This document shows, in pieces, positions 33,870 through 43,574 of a stretch of 64,000 nt of DNA; the first letter of the stretch is position 1, and each line of letters opens with the position of its first letter. The notes beneath the pieces were generated by a model that was not told the origin of the DNA, did not search any database, and worked only from the letters and a program-made list of their open reading frames with translations. The stretch is from Acanthosepion esculentum (Eukaryota > Mollusca > Cephalopoda > Sepiida > Sepiidae). The stretch lies in assembly GCA_964036315.1 (NCBI GenBank), contig OZ038478.1, positions 143,014,057 through 143,078,056 on the forward strand. Direction: 5' to 3'. The position numbers and the translations under genes were made by a program.

Positions 33870-34510
33870 CTTCAACTAAAGGTGGGTAAAAAAGGCGAGC
33901 TTGGTTAGTTTGAACGGGGCTAGCCTTGATTTTCTTTTTTAGGTCAATCTAAGTCACATCGGGGTGGTTTCCTGTGGAACCCTCCCCTTGTTTAGGTTAG
34001 ACAAGCTTAAGTGTACCTAGTTAATGTGAGTAAGTGTTGTTCCCGGCCTGTTTCCCGGCTATTTTTTTAGTTATGATCCAAGTCGAGATTCCCAACCTCC
34101 CCAGTTTGGTTTGCCCCCTCCCCCCTTTCATCTCGACTAGGTCAGCCTTTTATTTCCCCATGTCCGGGTTATTTTATCTCTTTCCCACTCCCTTAGCGAG
34201 AGTGTTTCTTGATTCTGTCCTCTGGGCAGAATACAGCGGCGTCTCTATTTTGAGGGTTGGACGGGCCCCAATAACACAAATTATGTTTAGTTTATATATT
34301 CGTTGAGTTATTAGTATGTTATTGCGTTCATCTCCCTCCCCACTTTCATCTTTTCATTATTAGAATTTTAATGTATTTTATTATCATCAAAATTTTTATG
34401 GTGCGGGGCGCGTTTTTTTAGCTAGGTATAGGATAGTAAGTTATGACCAGCCTTCACCCCTCCCCTTTTTCGGCCTTGTGCCACATTTGTTGCATTCCAA
34501 CAAAAAATAA
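33870..34510 (+). other. 3' UTR of the Tx1-like LINE
   Basis: No coding sequence after the zinc motif. It holds C-rich runs (34105-34127) and near the end the block TTTCGGCCTTGTGCCACAT (34468-34486), shared with the SINE at 16031-16049, then a short A-rich tail aacaaaaaataa at the junction. Confidence 0.7.
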
Positions 34511-34530
34511 AGAGGCGAATCAAGAGATTC
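34511..34530 (+). repeat. target-site duplication, copy 2
   Basis: agaggcgaatcaagagattc, right flank of the Tx1-like LINE and left flank of the 274-bp element that follows. Confidence 0.9.
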
Positions 34531-34804
34531 GCCTCTCCGATACAGGCCGGTCGCAGGGATTCGTCCCTGCGCTGGTAGTATCGCGGCTACGTCTGACTAG
34601 CTATGACCAGCTCTGACCAGCTTGGACAAGATCTGACCAGCTATGACTAGCTATGACCAGCTAAAGACCAGCTTGGACAAGCTAAGACCAGCTAAAGCCA
34701 AAGCACTGCGGGCCGGGTGAAAACTCGAGTCCATTCCCTCTCCCTTCCCACGTTAAACCCCGACCTTGTGTCACAACCTGGCCCTGTGGGAGGTCAATAA
34801 ATCC
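34531..34804 (+). mobile_element. 274-bp SINE-like insertion
   Basis: It is bounded by copies 2 and 3 of the same 20-mer, so it is a separate insertion. It starts gcctctccgata, then has a perfect 8-bp hairpin with a TTCG loop (34552-34571), an A-box-like TGGTAGTATCG (10 of 11 positions; 34573-34583), about eleven copies of a 10-bp ctatgaccag-type unit (34592-34698), a B-box-like AACTCGAGTCC (near 34723) and a tail with GACCTTGTGTCACA (34750-34763) that resembles the LINE tail. It ends aataaatcc. I do not recognise the head; a structured small RNA is possible. Confidence 0.65.
34592..34698 (+). repeat. 10-bp tandem repeat inside the SINE-like element
   Basis: About eleven variants of ctatgaccag (ctctgaccag, cttggacaag, ctaaagacca and others). 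Confidence 0.85.
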
Positions 34805-34999
34805 AGAGGCGAATCAAGAGATTCATCTAGAGACTCTGCCCGACTGCGACTTAGTCAACACATTCTCCAGGAACGGTCTTCCCAGGGATATACGAAAGAC
34901 TATATATAAATATTGTGTACACTTTCTTGTTTCAATACATTTTGTTCTAAGTACATTTTGTGTTGCATTATTATTCCATGCATTAGTCAAGTTTCAACA
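34805..34999 (+). repeat. 5' LTR of gypsy copy 2, right piece
   Basis: It starts with copy 3 of the 20-mer (34805-34824), then 175 bp matching 39968-40142 with about eight differences, and ends CAACA. Confidence 0.92.
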
Positions 35000-35000
35000 A

Positions 35001-35009
35001 TGGCGACGA
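35001..35009 (+). promoter_or_regulatory. primer-binding site, tRNA-Ser type
   Basis: TGGCGACGA begins two bases after the end of the 5' LTR. It is complementary to the 3' end TCGTCGCCA found in some animal serine tRNAs, known as primer for Mag-type gypsy elements. The match is nine bases; the tRNA is inferred. Confidence 0.55.
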
Positions 35010-35670
35010 AGTAGAACGAACCATACGGAAAAAAAAAGAATTAATATTTGAGAGTTTTCAACAATTGGGACAAGTCATTGAAAAACCCAGGCTGAAAAAA
35101 AAACTATTTATTTTTTAAAAATCCAACTGTTAACGTAACGACGAAGGATTCTGAACTTCTGGATATGTAGAACTCGTTAAAGGACGACTAAGCATAAAGG
35201 AAAGTTCACTCAGAAAAATTTGAAAGGTGTCGTAAACGAATAACGGTGATTTTAAATTGAAAAGATTATCTACAACGAGACACCCGCTAAAAAGAAAAAA
35301 AATTGGCCGACTACAAAACATGCATGGAAGTAAAAGGAGCACCAATATACCGTGTCGACTTTGAAAGGTAACGAACTTTAAAAAATTATTTTGTTTGTTT
35401 GTTCAACAATATAGTGACAAATTACCTCTGATAATAAAATCAGAAGTTGTCATTAAAATGAGCGAACAGAAGTCGAAAACGAAAAAGAAAGTCCGACGGT
35501 CTCTGTTCACAATAGAAAAAAAATAATTAAAAAAATAAAATAAAATACCAAAGTTGATTATCACGGGTTTGAATGTAAAAGCAAGACATAAAATTAAAAA
35601 AGTCGTACGTTGTTTCGATTTTCTGGTCAGCTTATATGATATCCGTAGATACACAAATTAAAAGTATATT
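35010..35670. other. gypsy leader, non-coding
   Basis: AT-rich leader between primer-binding site and gag. No open frame on the plus strand that I can assign; minus-strand frames here are chance. Confidence 0.5.
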
Positions 35671-35672
35671 CT

Positions 35673-36735
35673 TTGTTGAATGAACACTATCAGCTAAAGA
35701 TTGATGAACTATCCAAAGTCATATCTGAAATATTCAAATCTCAGCAGTTGAGTCAACAACATCTGCATGAACAGTTTGCCTCATTAATAAAGGAACAACA
35801 GATAGCACAGCAAAAATATCAAGAAAACCAAGAGGAAAGACTTTTAGAAATTCAAAAGTTAACACTGGAGAAATTAAACAACTATCAGCCAAATGAAGGA
35901 AATTCTTCATATTCTAATAACACCATATTTAATTCGCTCGAAACTTTCAACTATGTGTCAGACGAAGAAAAAACGTTTTAAGCGTACTTTAAACGATATG
36001 AAGATATTTTCTACAAAGACTGTGAAAACTGGTCGAATTCAAGAAAAGTCAGTCTATTACTAAGAAAGCTAGGTACAGCAAGACATAGCAAATTTGTAGA
36101 TTTTATTCTACCGAGAAAAACAACTGAATTGGAATTCTCGGAAACAGTGAAATTGATAAAAAAAATGTTTGGAGCAAATATGTCGCTTTGTCATAAGCGA
36201 TGGTTATGCATGAATGTCTCTAAATCCGACGATCAGGATTACTTAACATATGCATCTATAGTGAATAGACATTGTGAGAATTTCAGATTGGCAGAGATTA
36301 CGGTTGAAGAATTCAAGTATTTAATTTTGGCTCAAGGACTGGTATCCAGTAAGAGTGCCGAAATAAGACGTAGAGTTTTGTCTAAACTCGAATCTGAACA
36401 AAACCTTACCCTGAATAAGTTAGCAGAGGAGTGTCAACGGGCCGTAAGTTTAAAGAAAGAGTCTCAAAAAATCGAAGAAGCTGGCATTGCTTATATTAAA
36501 AAAATAAAAAAACAGTCAAATTACCCATCAGAAAATAATTGGAGTAAAAATTCGGCGTATTTTAAAAATAGACAAGAAAAATTAAATAAAAAGAACGAGG
36601 ATGGAAAAAAGGTCCCACCATATAATGGCAGACGTTGTAACGAAAGACACTTGGGAGGTAAATTGCCCATATAGAAATAAGAAATGTTTCATGTGCCACA
36701 AGAATGGTCACAAAGGATCGTGTGTAAAACGAAAA
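35673..36735 (+). pseudogene. gypsy gag, broken
   Basis: The first frame (35673-35981, 102 codons) is helical and Gln-rich (coiled-coil-like, residues 10-75). A TAA at 35979 interrupts it just before AYFKRYEDIFYKDCENW, the start of the gag core (CA-like) segment. The same frame is open again from 36129 to 36674 (RKLGTARHSKF before it, then LILAQGLVS and LNKLAEECQRA). A frame change near 36610 leads to the zinc knuckle CFMCHKNGHKGSC (36685-36723), spaced C-x2-C-x4-H-x3-C, one residue shorter than usual. Gag packages the element RNA. Confidence 0.8.
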
Positions 36736-36779
36736 AATTCAATAGCCGAATTAGACAAACAAATTCGAATATCAAATCA

Positions 36780-37061
36780 GATAGAGATTTGAGGAAATAT
36801 GTGACGACTGAAATATTTAAAAAGAATATCAAATTTCAACTCGATTCGGGTTCAGATGTAACAATAATGAACTATAAAACATGGAAAACTTTAAAAAGGC
36901 CTACAATAATGACGTCAACGAAACTCGCTCGAGCGGTAACTGGAAAGGAAATTAACTTCGAAGGCGAGGTTGTACTTCCCATGAAATTGAACGGGATCGT
37001 TAAAAAAATAAAAGTTTTCATTCTGAAAATGGGAGAAAACTTGATGGGTACAGAAAAGTAG
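36780..37061 (+). pseudogene. gypsy aspartic protease, truncated
   Basis: In the frame 36684-37061 the motif QLDSGSDVTIM (Asp at 36843) is the active-site D-[ST]-G of retroelement aspartic proteases, followed by the flap-like region ARAVTGKEINFEGEV. The frame ends at a TAG (37059) after LMGTEK, where a link to RT would be expected. The protease cuts the Gag-Pol product. Confidence 0.8.
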
Positions 37062-38249
37062 AAATTAATACGCAAACAAGACAGGACATTAAAGTTGAAT
37101 TAAAGAAAAAATTTCCGGAAACCTTCAAACCTGGTCTTGGAAGATGTAACAAGTTTGAAGCTAAATTTGAATTAAAGGAAAATACTATGCCAATTTTTTA
37201 AAAAGAAACGTAACGTGCCTTTCGCAAGTGTAGAGAAAGTTAACGGAGAACTTGATAGGTTGAAAAAAATGGGAATTATTGCGAAAGTAGAATCTAATTC
37301 ATGGGCTGCGCCGATTGTGTGCATAAAAAAGAAATCAAACCAAATCAGAGTCTGCGTTGATCTTTCGACAGTGTTGAACTCTGTAATTAAGGACTACCAT
37401 TACCCGTTACCGAGTCCGGAGGAGATTTTTAACAAGCTAAATGGCGGAGTGATATTTTCAAAAATCGACTTATCAGATGCCTATCTCCAAATTCCCGTCG
37501 AAGAGGAATGATCGAAGTTACTAGGGATAAACACACATAGAGGTTTATTCAAGTACAACAGGCTTCCCTTTGGTATTAAAGTGGCACCAGCCATTTTTCA
37601 ACAAGCTATGGACGTCATGTTGAATGATTTAGACTTTGCGTGTGCCTACTTTGATGACATCATAGTAACGAGTGCAAACGTCGATGAACATCGAGTGCAC
37701 CTCAATCAAGTATTTAAAAAGATTCAGGACTTTGGATTTAAAGTCAAAGAATCAAAGTGCGAATTTGGTTTAGAGGAAATTAAGTATTTAGGTCACATAA
37801 TCAACAAAAATGGCAGATTTCCAGATCCGGAAAGGTCCATTGCGATTAGAGACATGCCGACGCCCACTAATGTGGCGACACTACAGAGTTTTCTGGGGCT
37901 CGCAAACTATTATCAAGTGTTCATTAAAGGAATGTACAATCTAAGAGCTCCGTTGAATGAATTACTAAAAAAAGACAAGGCATGGGGATGGACGGTAGAA
38001 TATCAGAAAGCCTTTGATGAAATAAAAAAAATGCTTACGTCCGACCTCTTTTTAACCAATTACAATCCAAAACTTGATATTGTAGTGGCAAGTGACGCTA
38101 GTTCATACGGGGTAGGAGCGTGTATTCAACACATAATGCAAAAAAACAATTGCACATGCTTCGAGAGCATTACTCTCAGGAGAACGAAGTTACTCACTGA
38201 TAGAAAAAGAGACGCTGAGTATCATTTTTGCCATAACACAATTTCATAG
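37062..38249 (+). pseudogene. gypsy reverse transcriptase and RNase H start, broken
   Basis: Two open parts in the same frame (37215-37511 and 37581-38249) are separated by a TGA at 37509. RT motifs in order: GIIAKVESNSWAAPIVCIKK, IRVCVDLSTVLN, FSKIDLSDAYLQIPV (motif A Asp), then FKYNRLPFGIKVAPAIFQQ (motif B), YFDD (37647-37658; catalytic pair intact), and KCEFGLEEIKYLGHII. The RNase H start shows VVASDASSYGVGA (first Asp near 38092). After about 38160 frames are mixed. The RT makes cDNA from element RNA. Confidence 0.88.
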
Positions 38250-39745
38250 ATACATCTACGGCAGACATTTTATGTTAGAAACGGATCATAAACCTCTGAT
38301 CACTATTTTGGTTCAAAGAAAGGGTTACCCGTTTATGCGGCAAATCGACTGTTACGATGGGGAACCATTCTGCTCAATTATGATTTTCACATAAAGCACC
38401 TATCATCCAAAAATATAATTCATGCGAATACTTTATCAAGACTCGTACCGAGTCAAGAAGAAAGATTCGAAGAATCAATTATTGCAAATATCAGAGCAGA
38501 TTATGAGGTGAAAAGCATGGTAAACAACATTGTAAGAGAGCTACCGGTTACATCAAAGGAAATCAAAAAAGAAGCTGAAAGCGATGATTTCATTTTAGGA
38601 ATAAAAAGCAAAATGGTAGCAAATGACCAAAAAGTGCATGAGATTTATTCAATATGTGACGGAATTTTATTATATGGTGAGAGAGTAGTAGTACCAAAAA
38701 AGTTGCAGAAAAGAATCCTACGGGACTTTCATATGGGTCACCCGGGGATTAATAGAAGAAAAATCTTAATGCGAAGCTTTGTATATTGGAAAGGAATGGA
38801 TGTGGATATCGAAAACATGGTTCATCGATGTAAAGGGTGTGCGTTAGCAGCTAAGGCACCACCTATAGTACACAAACCATGGCCCAAGACGGATCATCCG
38901 TGGACAAGATTACACATTGATTTCGCTGGACCAGTAGAAAGATTATTACTATTTAATAGTGGTAGATAGTTTTACAAAATGGCCGGAAGAACTACGCTGC
39001 AAAAAGCCTACGTCCAATACCACAACAACATTTTTGCATGAACTATTTGCACGGTTCGGTGTGCTAGAGTGTATTGTGAGTGACAATTGTACACAATTCA
39101 CTTCTGAAGAATTTAAGGAATTTTGTGAGTTATACCAAATTAACAATATAACGACGCCGCCGTATCATCCGAGATCCAATGCACTCGCAGAAAGATTTGT
39201 CGATACGTTAAAGCGCGCTCTGAAGAAAGCCTTTCCAACGGAAAAGGGGCTTCAGCAATTCCTACAAGTATACAGAATCACGCTAAACCAGAGAACACAA
39301 TCAAACATGGCACCAGCTGAACTAATGTTCGCTAGGAAAATTAAGTCAGTGTTTGACAAGGTTTTGCCAAGTTTCAACAGAGTAAAGAATACTATGTATA
39401 CAGCTAGAAAAAGATACACCGCCGGAGAGAAGGTGTTTTTTCAAGTGCTACAGAAACAACGTTGAGTTCTGGGAGCGAGGCATAGTGGACAAGAGAATCG
39501 GTGACCTGATTTACATAATTAAAGGGCCGAAGAATACTCATAAAAGGCACCAGAACCAACTTACAAAATGTTACGTTCTAGAGCATGAAGAGAGTATACC
39601 AGATGAGAAGGAAGATCCCATTGATGTAATGTATGATATTTTTCAAGTAGAACCTCCGCAGAATACTCCTGAACCGAGAAGATCCGGTAGGAAACGAAAG
39701 TTCACGGACCCATTGGACGTGAATCCAAAACGGAAAAGATATTAA
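38250..39745 (+). pseudogene. gypsy RNase H end and integrase, broken
   Basis: Homologous to 8-1433 of copy 1. Here the linker region that has a stop in copy 1 is readable (38508-38969). The zinc domain shows FHMGHPGINRRK and HRCKGCA. The core has HIDFAGP; a frame change near 38935 separates it from CIVSDNCTQF and NALAERFVDTL, so the DDE residues exist but two glycines next to them are changed (SDNC, NAL). One base lost near 38309 breaks the RNase H end. The C-terminal part is complete, with VDKRIGDLIYIIKGPKNTHK and the basic end RRSGRKRKFTD to the stop at 39745. Confidence 0.88.
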
Positions 39746-39862
39746 AATTAAGCGGATTGACATATACATATGAAGTATGCAAAGGGGATCTTCAAAGAAA
39801 TAGCCATAATCATCATCCCATATAGGAAGCTAGTTTGAAATCCAAAAGGGATTCCAAGGCTT

Positions 39863-39872
39863 GGGAGGGGGG
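39863..39872 (+). promoter_or_regulatory. polypurine tract of gypsy copy 2
   Basis: gggagggggg directly before the TGTTG of the 3' LTR. Confidence 0.85.
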
Positions 39873-40137
39873 TGTTGTGGTAGGATCCACCTAATTTGCA
39901 TAGTGGAGTACCGACTATATAAATATGGTTGGTACCGGGAAGACATGAGAGGCGAATCAAGAGATTCAACTAGAGACTCTGCCCGACTGCGACTTAGTCA
40001 ACGCATTCTCCAGGAACGGTCTTGCCAGGAATATACAAAAGACTATATGTAAATATTGTGTACACTTTCTTGTTTCAATACATTTTGTTCTAAGTACATT
40101 TTGTGTGGCATTATTATTCCATGTATTAGTCAAGTTT

Positions 40138-40142
<5 letters not shown>
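39873..40142 (+). repeat. 3' LTR of gypsy copy 2
   Basis: 270 bp, TGTTG...CAACA. It contains tataaat (39917-39923) and the intact, empty 20-bp target agaggcgaatcaagagattc at 39948-39967. It is followed directly by the (AT)n tract. Confidence 0.93.
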
Positions 40143-40212
<70 letters not shown>

Positions 40213-40248
40213 ATATATGTGCGTATGTTTGTGTGTGTGTGCGTGTGT
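40143..40248. repeat. (AT)n(GT)n microsatellite
   Basis: AT tract (40143-40201) followed by GT-rich repeats. It is the right flank of the gypsy insertion; the left flank at 28231-28256 is also AT repeat. Confidence 0.97.
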
Positions 40249-40530
40249 GAGCAATGGCAAAAGGAAAAAAAAACTATTCTTTACCAACGCACTACGTCCT
40301 TTTCTTCAAAGTAAATGTAATGATTTTATTTTGTAACATGTATTTGAAACATAAGTAAAACTTCGTTAGTTTTCATTATTTTTCGAATTTAAAAATAATC
40401 ATAAATATTCTGCAGGCTCGCTGTAAAACTACAGAGGTAGCAAAGTGGTATAATTTAATTCCTAATAAACGAATGTCAGTAAATGTTGCTTTTGCTATTG
40501 CTGACATTTTTACATATAAAACATAAATAA

Positions 40531-40535
<5 letters not shown>

Positions 40536-40579
<44 letters not shown>
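40536..40579. repeat. (AT)n microsatellite
   Basis: Pure AT dinucleotide tract. Confidence 0.97.
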
Positions 40580-40580
<1 letters not shown>

Positions 40581-40584
40581 TTTT

Positions 40585-42055
40585 TAATGCTCTGCTAAAG
40601 AATAGTTTTCATTTGGTCTTTATATTTATGTTGTATTTTTACAGATATTTTATAGAAACATAGATATTAATAAATCCTGATATTTTTTCGTAACATCTGT
40701 ATTATCACACACACAAGATGTAAAAACTATTCCACCGTTTTTTTTTTCTTATTTGAGATAATTGTATTCTCACTGCAAATATTTCACAGACTAACTAATG
40801 AAATGTTCCTCCTGGCACTTTCAAAACTAAACGTCTCTGAGGGAGACCATTTTTATGAGGTTGTAGTCTGTATCGATTGTCAGCAAATTTACTCTTGATA
40901 ACATTTCTGAAATCGTCTCCTGAAAGCGTTAGATTTTTAGAAGAGGTTAAAGAGATTCGCCAATAGGCAGAAGAGAAAATAATGAAAACGTGGTGAGAAA
41001 ATTCATACAAAAAGAAAAAAGATTGAATGGCGAAAGAGAAGACAGCGAGATCAATTCATTCGGACGATGTGTTGATAATCTATAATTTGATAATATTTTA
41101 TTCTATTGAGTGGTATTTGGCAATTGTTTTAACGGTTAAGAGAACGAAAAGTGGCAACGTCAGTCTCCGGTTGAGACATTTATTTTCATTTCATATTTAA
41201 AACATTTGAGAAATACATTCACCTACTCTTTCTGTCGGGATAGATTAAGATTCCATCTGTCTACTCGTCACCATGTAACCCAGAACAAGCTGGTACATGT
41301 TACTTAAAGATGGGATGTATAAATCCAGTAAGTTCATTTGCATCACGAAATGAAACGAAGTTTTCTTAGTATGTTATCCCAACTTTCTGCCTGGACATTT
41401 ATTAATGTACTTAGTTTAAAGACAGGTTGACACTTCTCCTCGTTATTCGAATAGTAAATCTTTTTCATTCCTTGCATCTTAATGGACCTTGCTTGTGGTG
41501 AATACATTAAAAACTACATTAGATAATTCGTTTAGTCCCCTGAGATTTCCAGGAAAAATAACCCCTAGTTTTATTGATACAAAGAGTAGATCATAAACAT
41601 GCTCAAATTCAGAACAGCCGTCATACACTCAAAATGGCTTATTACCTTGAACGCTTATTATATCCCTATATCAGTACCGTCACTAAGGTTGTTAGAAGAA
41701 CGTTTGGTTCTTTTTATCCCACCAGAAAACCCTTAGTACTTTAAATAATGACCAGCATTCATACTCATGATTGTAATTGTAATGTTATGTGACAGTTGTT
41801 AACTGGAATATTTACTGGTGCAATGGGGGGTAATTTCTACGATAGTGGTAGAAATATGAAGAAGCTTATTCAATCATTAACTTAAGAATTAAGTTTCAGC
41901 AGAAAATTAAAATAAGAAAGCCGTGAAATTTTTCAAGGATACTACACATTTTATTTATTTCTTATCATTCTAAATTCGCCCTTGAGACTTTCGTTATCCT
42001 AATAATTTTGTTTTGCTATTTCCATGGAAAGTATTCAGAAAAGCAATTCTAACCT
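40585..42055. other. intergenic, nothing recognised
   Basis: AT-rich, no domain, RNA or repeat recognised. Confidence 0.4.
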
Positions 42056-42059
42056 TCAC

Positions 42060-42780
42060 GGCTAAAACCCACCATGGTATACACATTCTATCGAAACCCT
42101 CATCCCCATTCCCTTCAAATTCCATTGGGGAGAAGTAAGTTCCACTCGAACAGATTTTCCCACGAATCGTTGCTTTATGGAACCAAGTCCCAAGTGGATG
42201 CTTCCCCTATCACCTCACTCTTAACCTGTTAATTTCTGTGGTTAACCCGTACCTTGCCCATATATGGAGTATTACTACCATATATGGTCTGGAGCCCCTT
42301 CTGTTTATCTCAAGGTCCTTGATAAAATCCAGAGACGGCTATGCAATGTAATTGGTCCTAATCTGGCATCTCGTCTGCAGTCGCTCTCTCAGACGTACCG
42401 CCGCCTCTCTGTGTCTTTCTTACAATTACTTTCACGGTAACTGCTCCGATGAGCTGCTTTCACTGGTTCCCAAACTTCATGAATTTAAGCGTTCTACATC
42501 TCGCTCACACACTGTCACTGTCGAAATTGATAAATGTAGCCGTCTCTTCTACTCTAATAGATTCATGTCTCGCACTTCTCGCCTGTGTAACTCCCCATCC
42601 CCTTTTTCTTATTTCCCTGATAGCTATAATCTCCAAACATTCAAATCGAATGTCAATCGACGTCTCTAGATGCCCTGATCTATCCCCTATCCTTCTCTTC
42701 ATCCTTTCCTCTATTACTCCTATTTGCTCTAGCTCCAACTCTCTGTAACCCCTTGCGTGCTAGTGGCTTCCCGCATTGCT
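42060..42780 (+). pseudogene. CR1/Jockey-like LINE, 3' remnant
   Basis: The best-kept tail of this family in the window. It reads HIWSGAPSVYLKVLDKIQRR, LCNVIGPNLASRLQSLSQ, then (frame change) YFHGNCSDELLSLVPKLHEF, SRTSRLCNSPSPFSYFPD and SYNLQTFKSNVNRRL with the stop at about 42669. This is the usual end of the ORF2 protein. The catalytic RT is absent, so the copy is 5'-truncated, as is common for LINE insertions. Confidence 0.85.
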
Positions 42781-42789
42781 TGGGGTGAA

Positions 42790-43085
42790 ATACTGAAAAC
42801 ATATCCTTATAAACTGTGAATCTTACTTGATAACACTCTACCTCGAGTAATTATTCGGCTTTGTACAGGGAGAACATCATTGTAAAAAAAGACATAATTT
42901 CCTTGACCATGTCTTAGACGAGTATATGAAATAAACTTTAAGTTATTTTAGAAAAATAACACAAGCAAACACACTGATAAAAACATAAGATAATGCGCCA
43001 TTAGCTTTTCCTGTCGTAAATCCATGTACTCTAACTGTAAACACAAGGAAAAACGCCATTAAAAATTTAAGTCACCTGTCTATGG
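42790..43085. other. intergenic, nothing recognised
   Basis: AT-rich; no gene recognised. Confidence 0.35.
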
Positions 43086-43089
43086 AATT

Positions 43090-43570
43090 GCACCTATCTT
43101 TTCGTAATTCTGATTATAAGAATTTTTCTGTTGCTATTTTCTCTAAGACATTGTTGTTGCTTAAGCACTCTCTCCATGTAATTTCAGTATCCTTCTGTAG
43201 AGACACATTTCTGCTGCCTCTAATTTTTTTCTCATATGTCGGGAGATTGTCCAACACTGCTCTATAAGAAGATGGGTATCTCATATTAGGTTGGTGCAAA
43301 AATAATGTCGTTTTCTCACATGAAGTTGAACGTCAAAAAACGACATTATTTTTGCACCAACCTAATTGTTATCCAGCACTCACTCATTTCTAGTGTTACA
43401 GTTTCTCACCACATCGATTAGTTTTGGAATGCTTCTTTCGCTAGTCAAATGCGTTTTTGGATCTCTGTGTTGAATTTTCCATGCTCTGTTAAAGTGCATT
43501 CCGGATATTTAAAATCCTGCACCTGCTTGATGTTGACATTTCCAATTCGCAACTCTTCATTTTGCGGTTA
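43090..43570 (-). pseudogene. RTE-like LINE ORF2 remnant, split by a MITE
   Basis: Minus-strand reading gives a KYPECTLTEHGKFNTEIQKR-like block with AKEAFQKL (near 43420-43510), which is the region after the RT core of RTE-like LINEs (F-KYLG-x-IT-x-DG, then EI-x-RI, then AK-x-F-KL). After the MITE a block with CWTISRHMRKKLEAAEMCLY (in one of two frames, near 43190-43262) and YRRIL follows, matching the 22.9-kb remnant. Stops and shifts throughout. Confidence 0.7.
43286..43365. mobile_element. 80-bp palindromic mariner MITE
   Basis: Perfect 29-bp inverted arms start ttaggttggtgcaaaaataa and enclose a 22-nt centre. The first 16 bases match the terminal repeat of mariner elements of the Hsmar1/MADE1 type, and the total length, 80 bp, equals that of MADE1. 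TA lies at 43287-43288 and 43363-43364, next to the GGTTGG and CCAACC ends, as expected for a TA target. The RNA would form one long hairpin. It sits inside the RTE-like remnant and is therefore younger. Confidence 0.88.
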
Positions 43571-43574
43571 ACCA

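Larger units (their letters stand above)
28352..34510 (+). mobile_element. Tx1-like LINE, near full length, dead
   Basis: A 6.16-kb insertion with identical 20-bp duplications on both sides. It holds a 5' leader (28352-28753), ORF1 with RRM-like and zinc-knuckle parts, ORF2 with APE endonuclease, RT and a C-terminal zinc motif, and a 3' UTR ending aacaaaaaataa. It is much richer in GC than its surroundings. Several stops and frameshifts show it is no longer active. Assignment to the Tx1 branch of L1-type elements rests on the ORF1 plan and the RT motif context. Insertion into the 5' LTR of the gypsy element shows it is younger than that element. Confidence 0.85.
28257..40142 (+). mobile_element. 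Ty3/gypsy (Mag-like) LTR retrotransposon, copy 2, with nested insertions
   Basis: The element is bounded by two LTRs that both start TGTTG and end CAACA. The 3' LTR (39873-40142) is 270 bp. The 5' LTR has the same 270 bp once 6.45 kb of inserted elements are removed (28257-28351 plus 34825-34999). Between them lie a primer-binding site, gag, protease, RT, RNase H, integrase and polypurine tract in Ty3/gypsy order. I count about ten differences between the LTRs (about 96 percent identity), so the insertion is old. The flanks on both sides are AT dinucleotide repeat, hence it entered a microsatellite. Every reading frame is broken. Confidence 0.93.
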
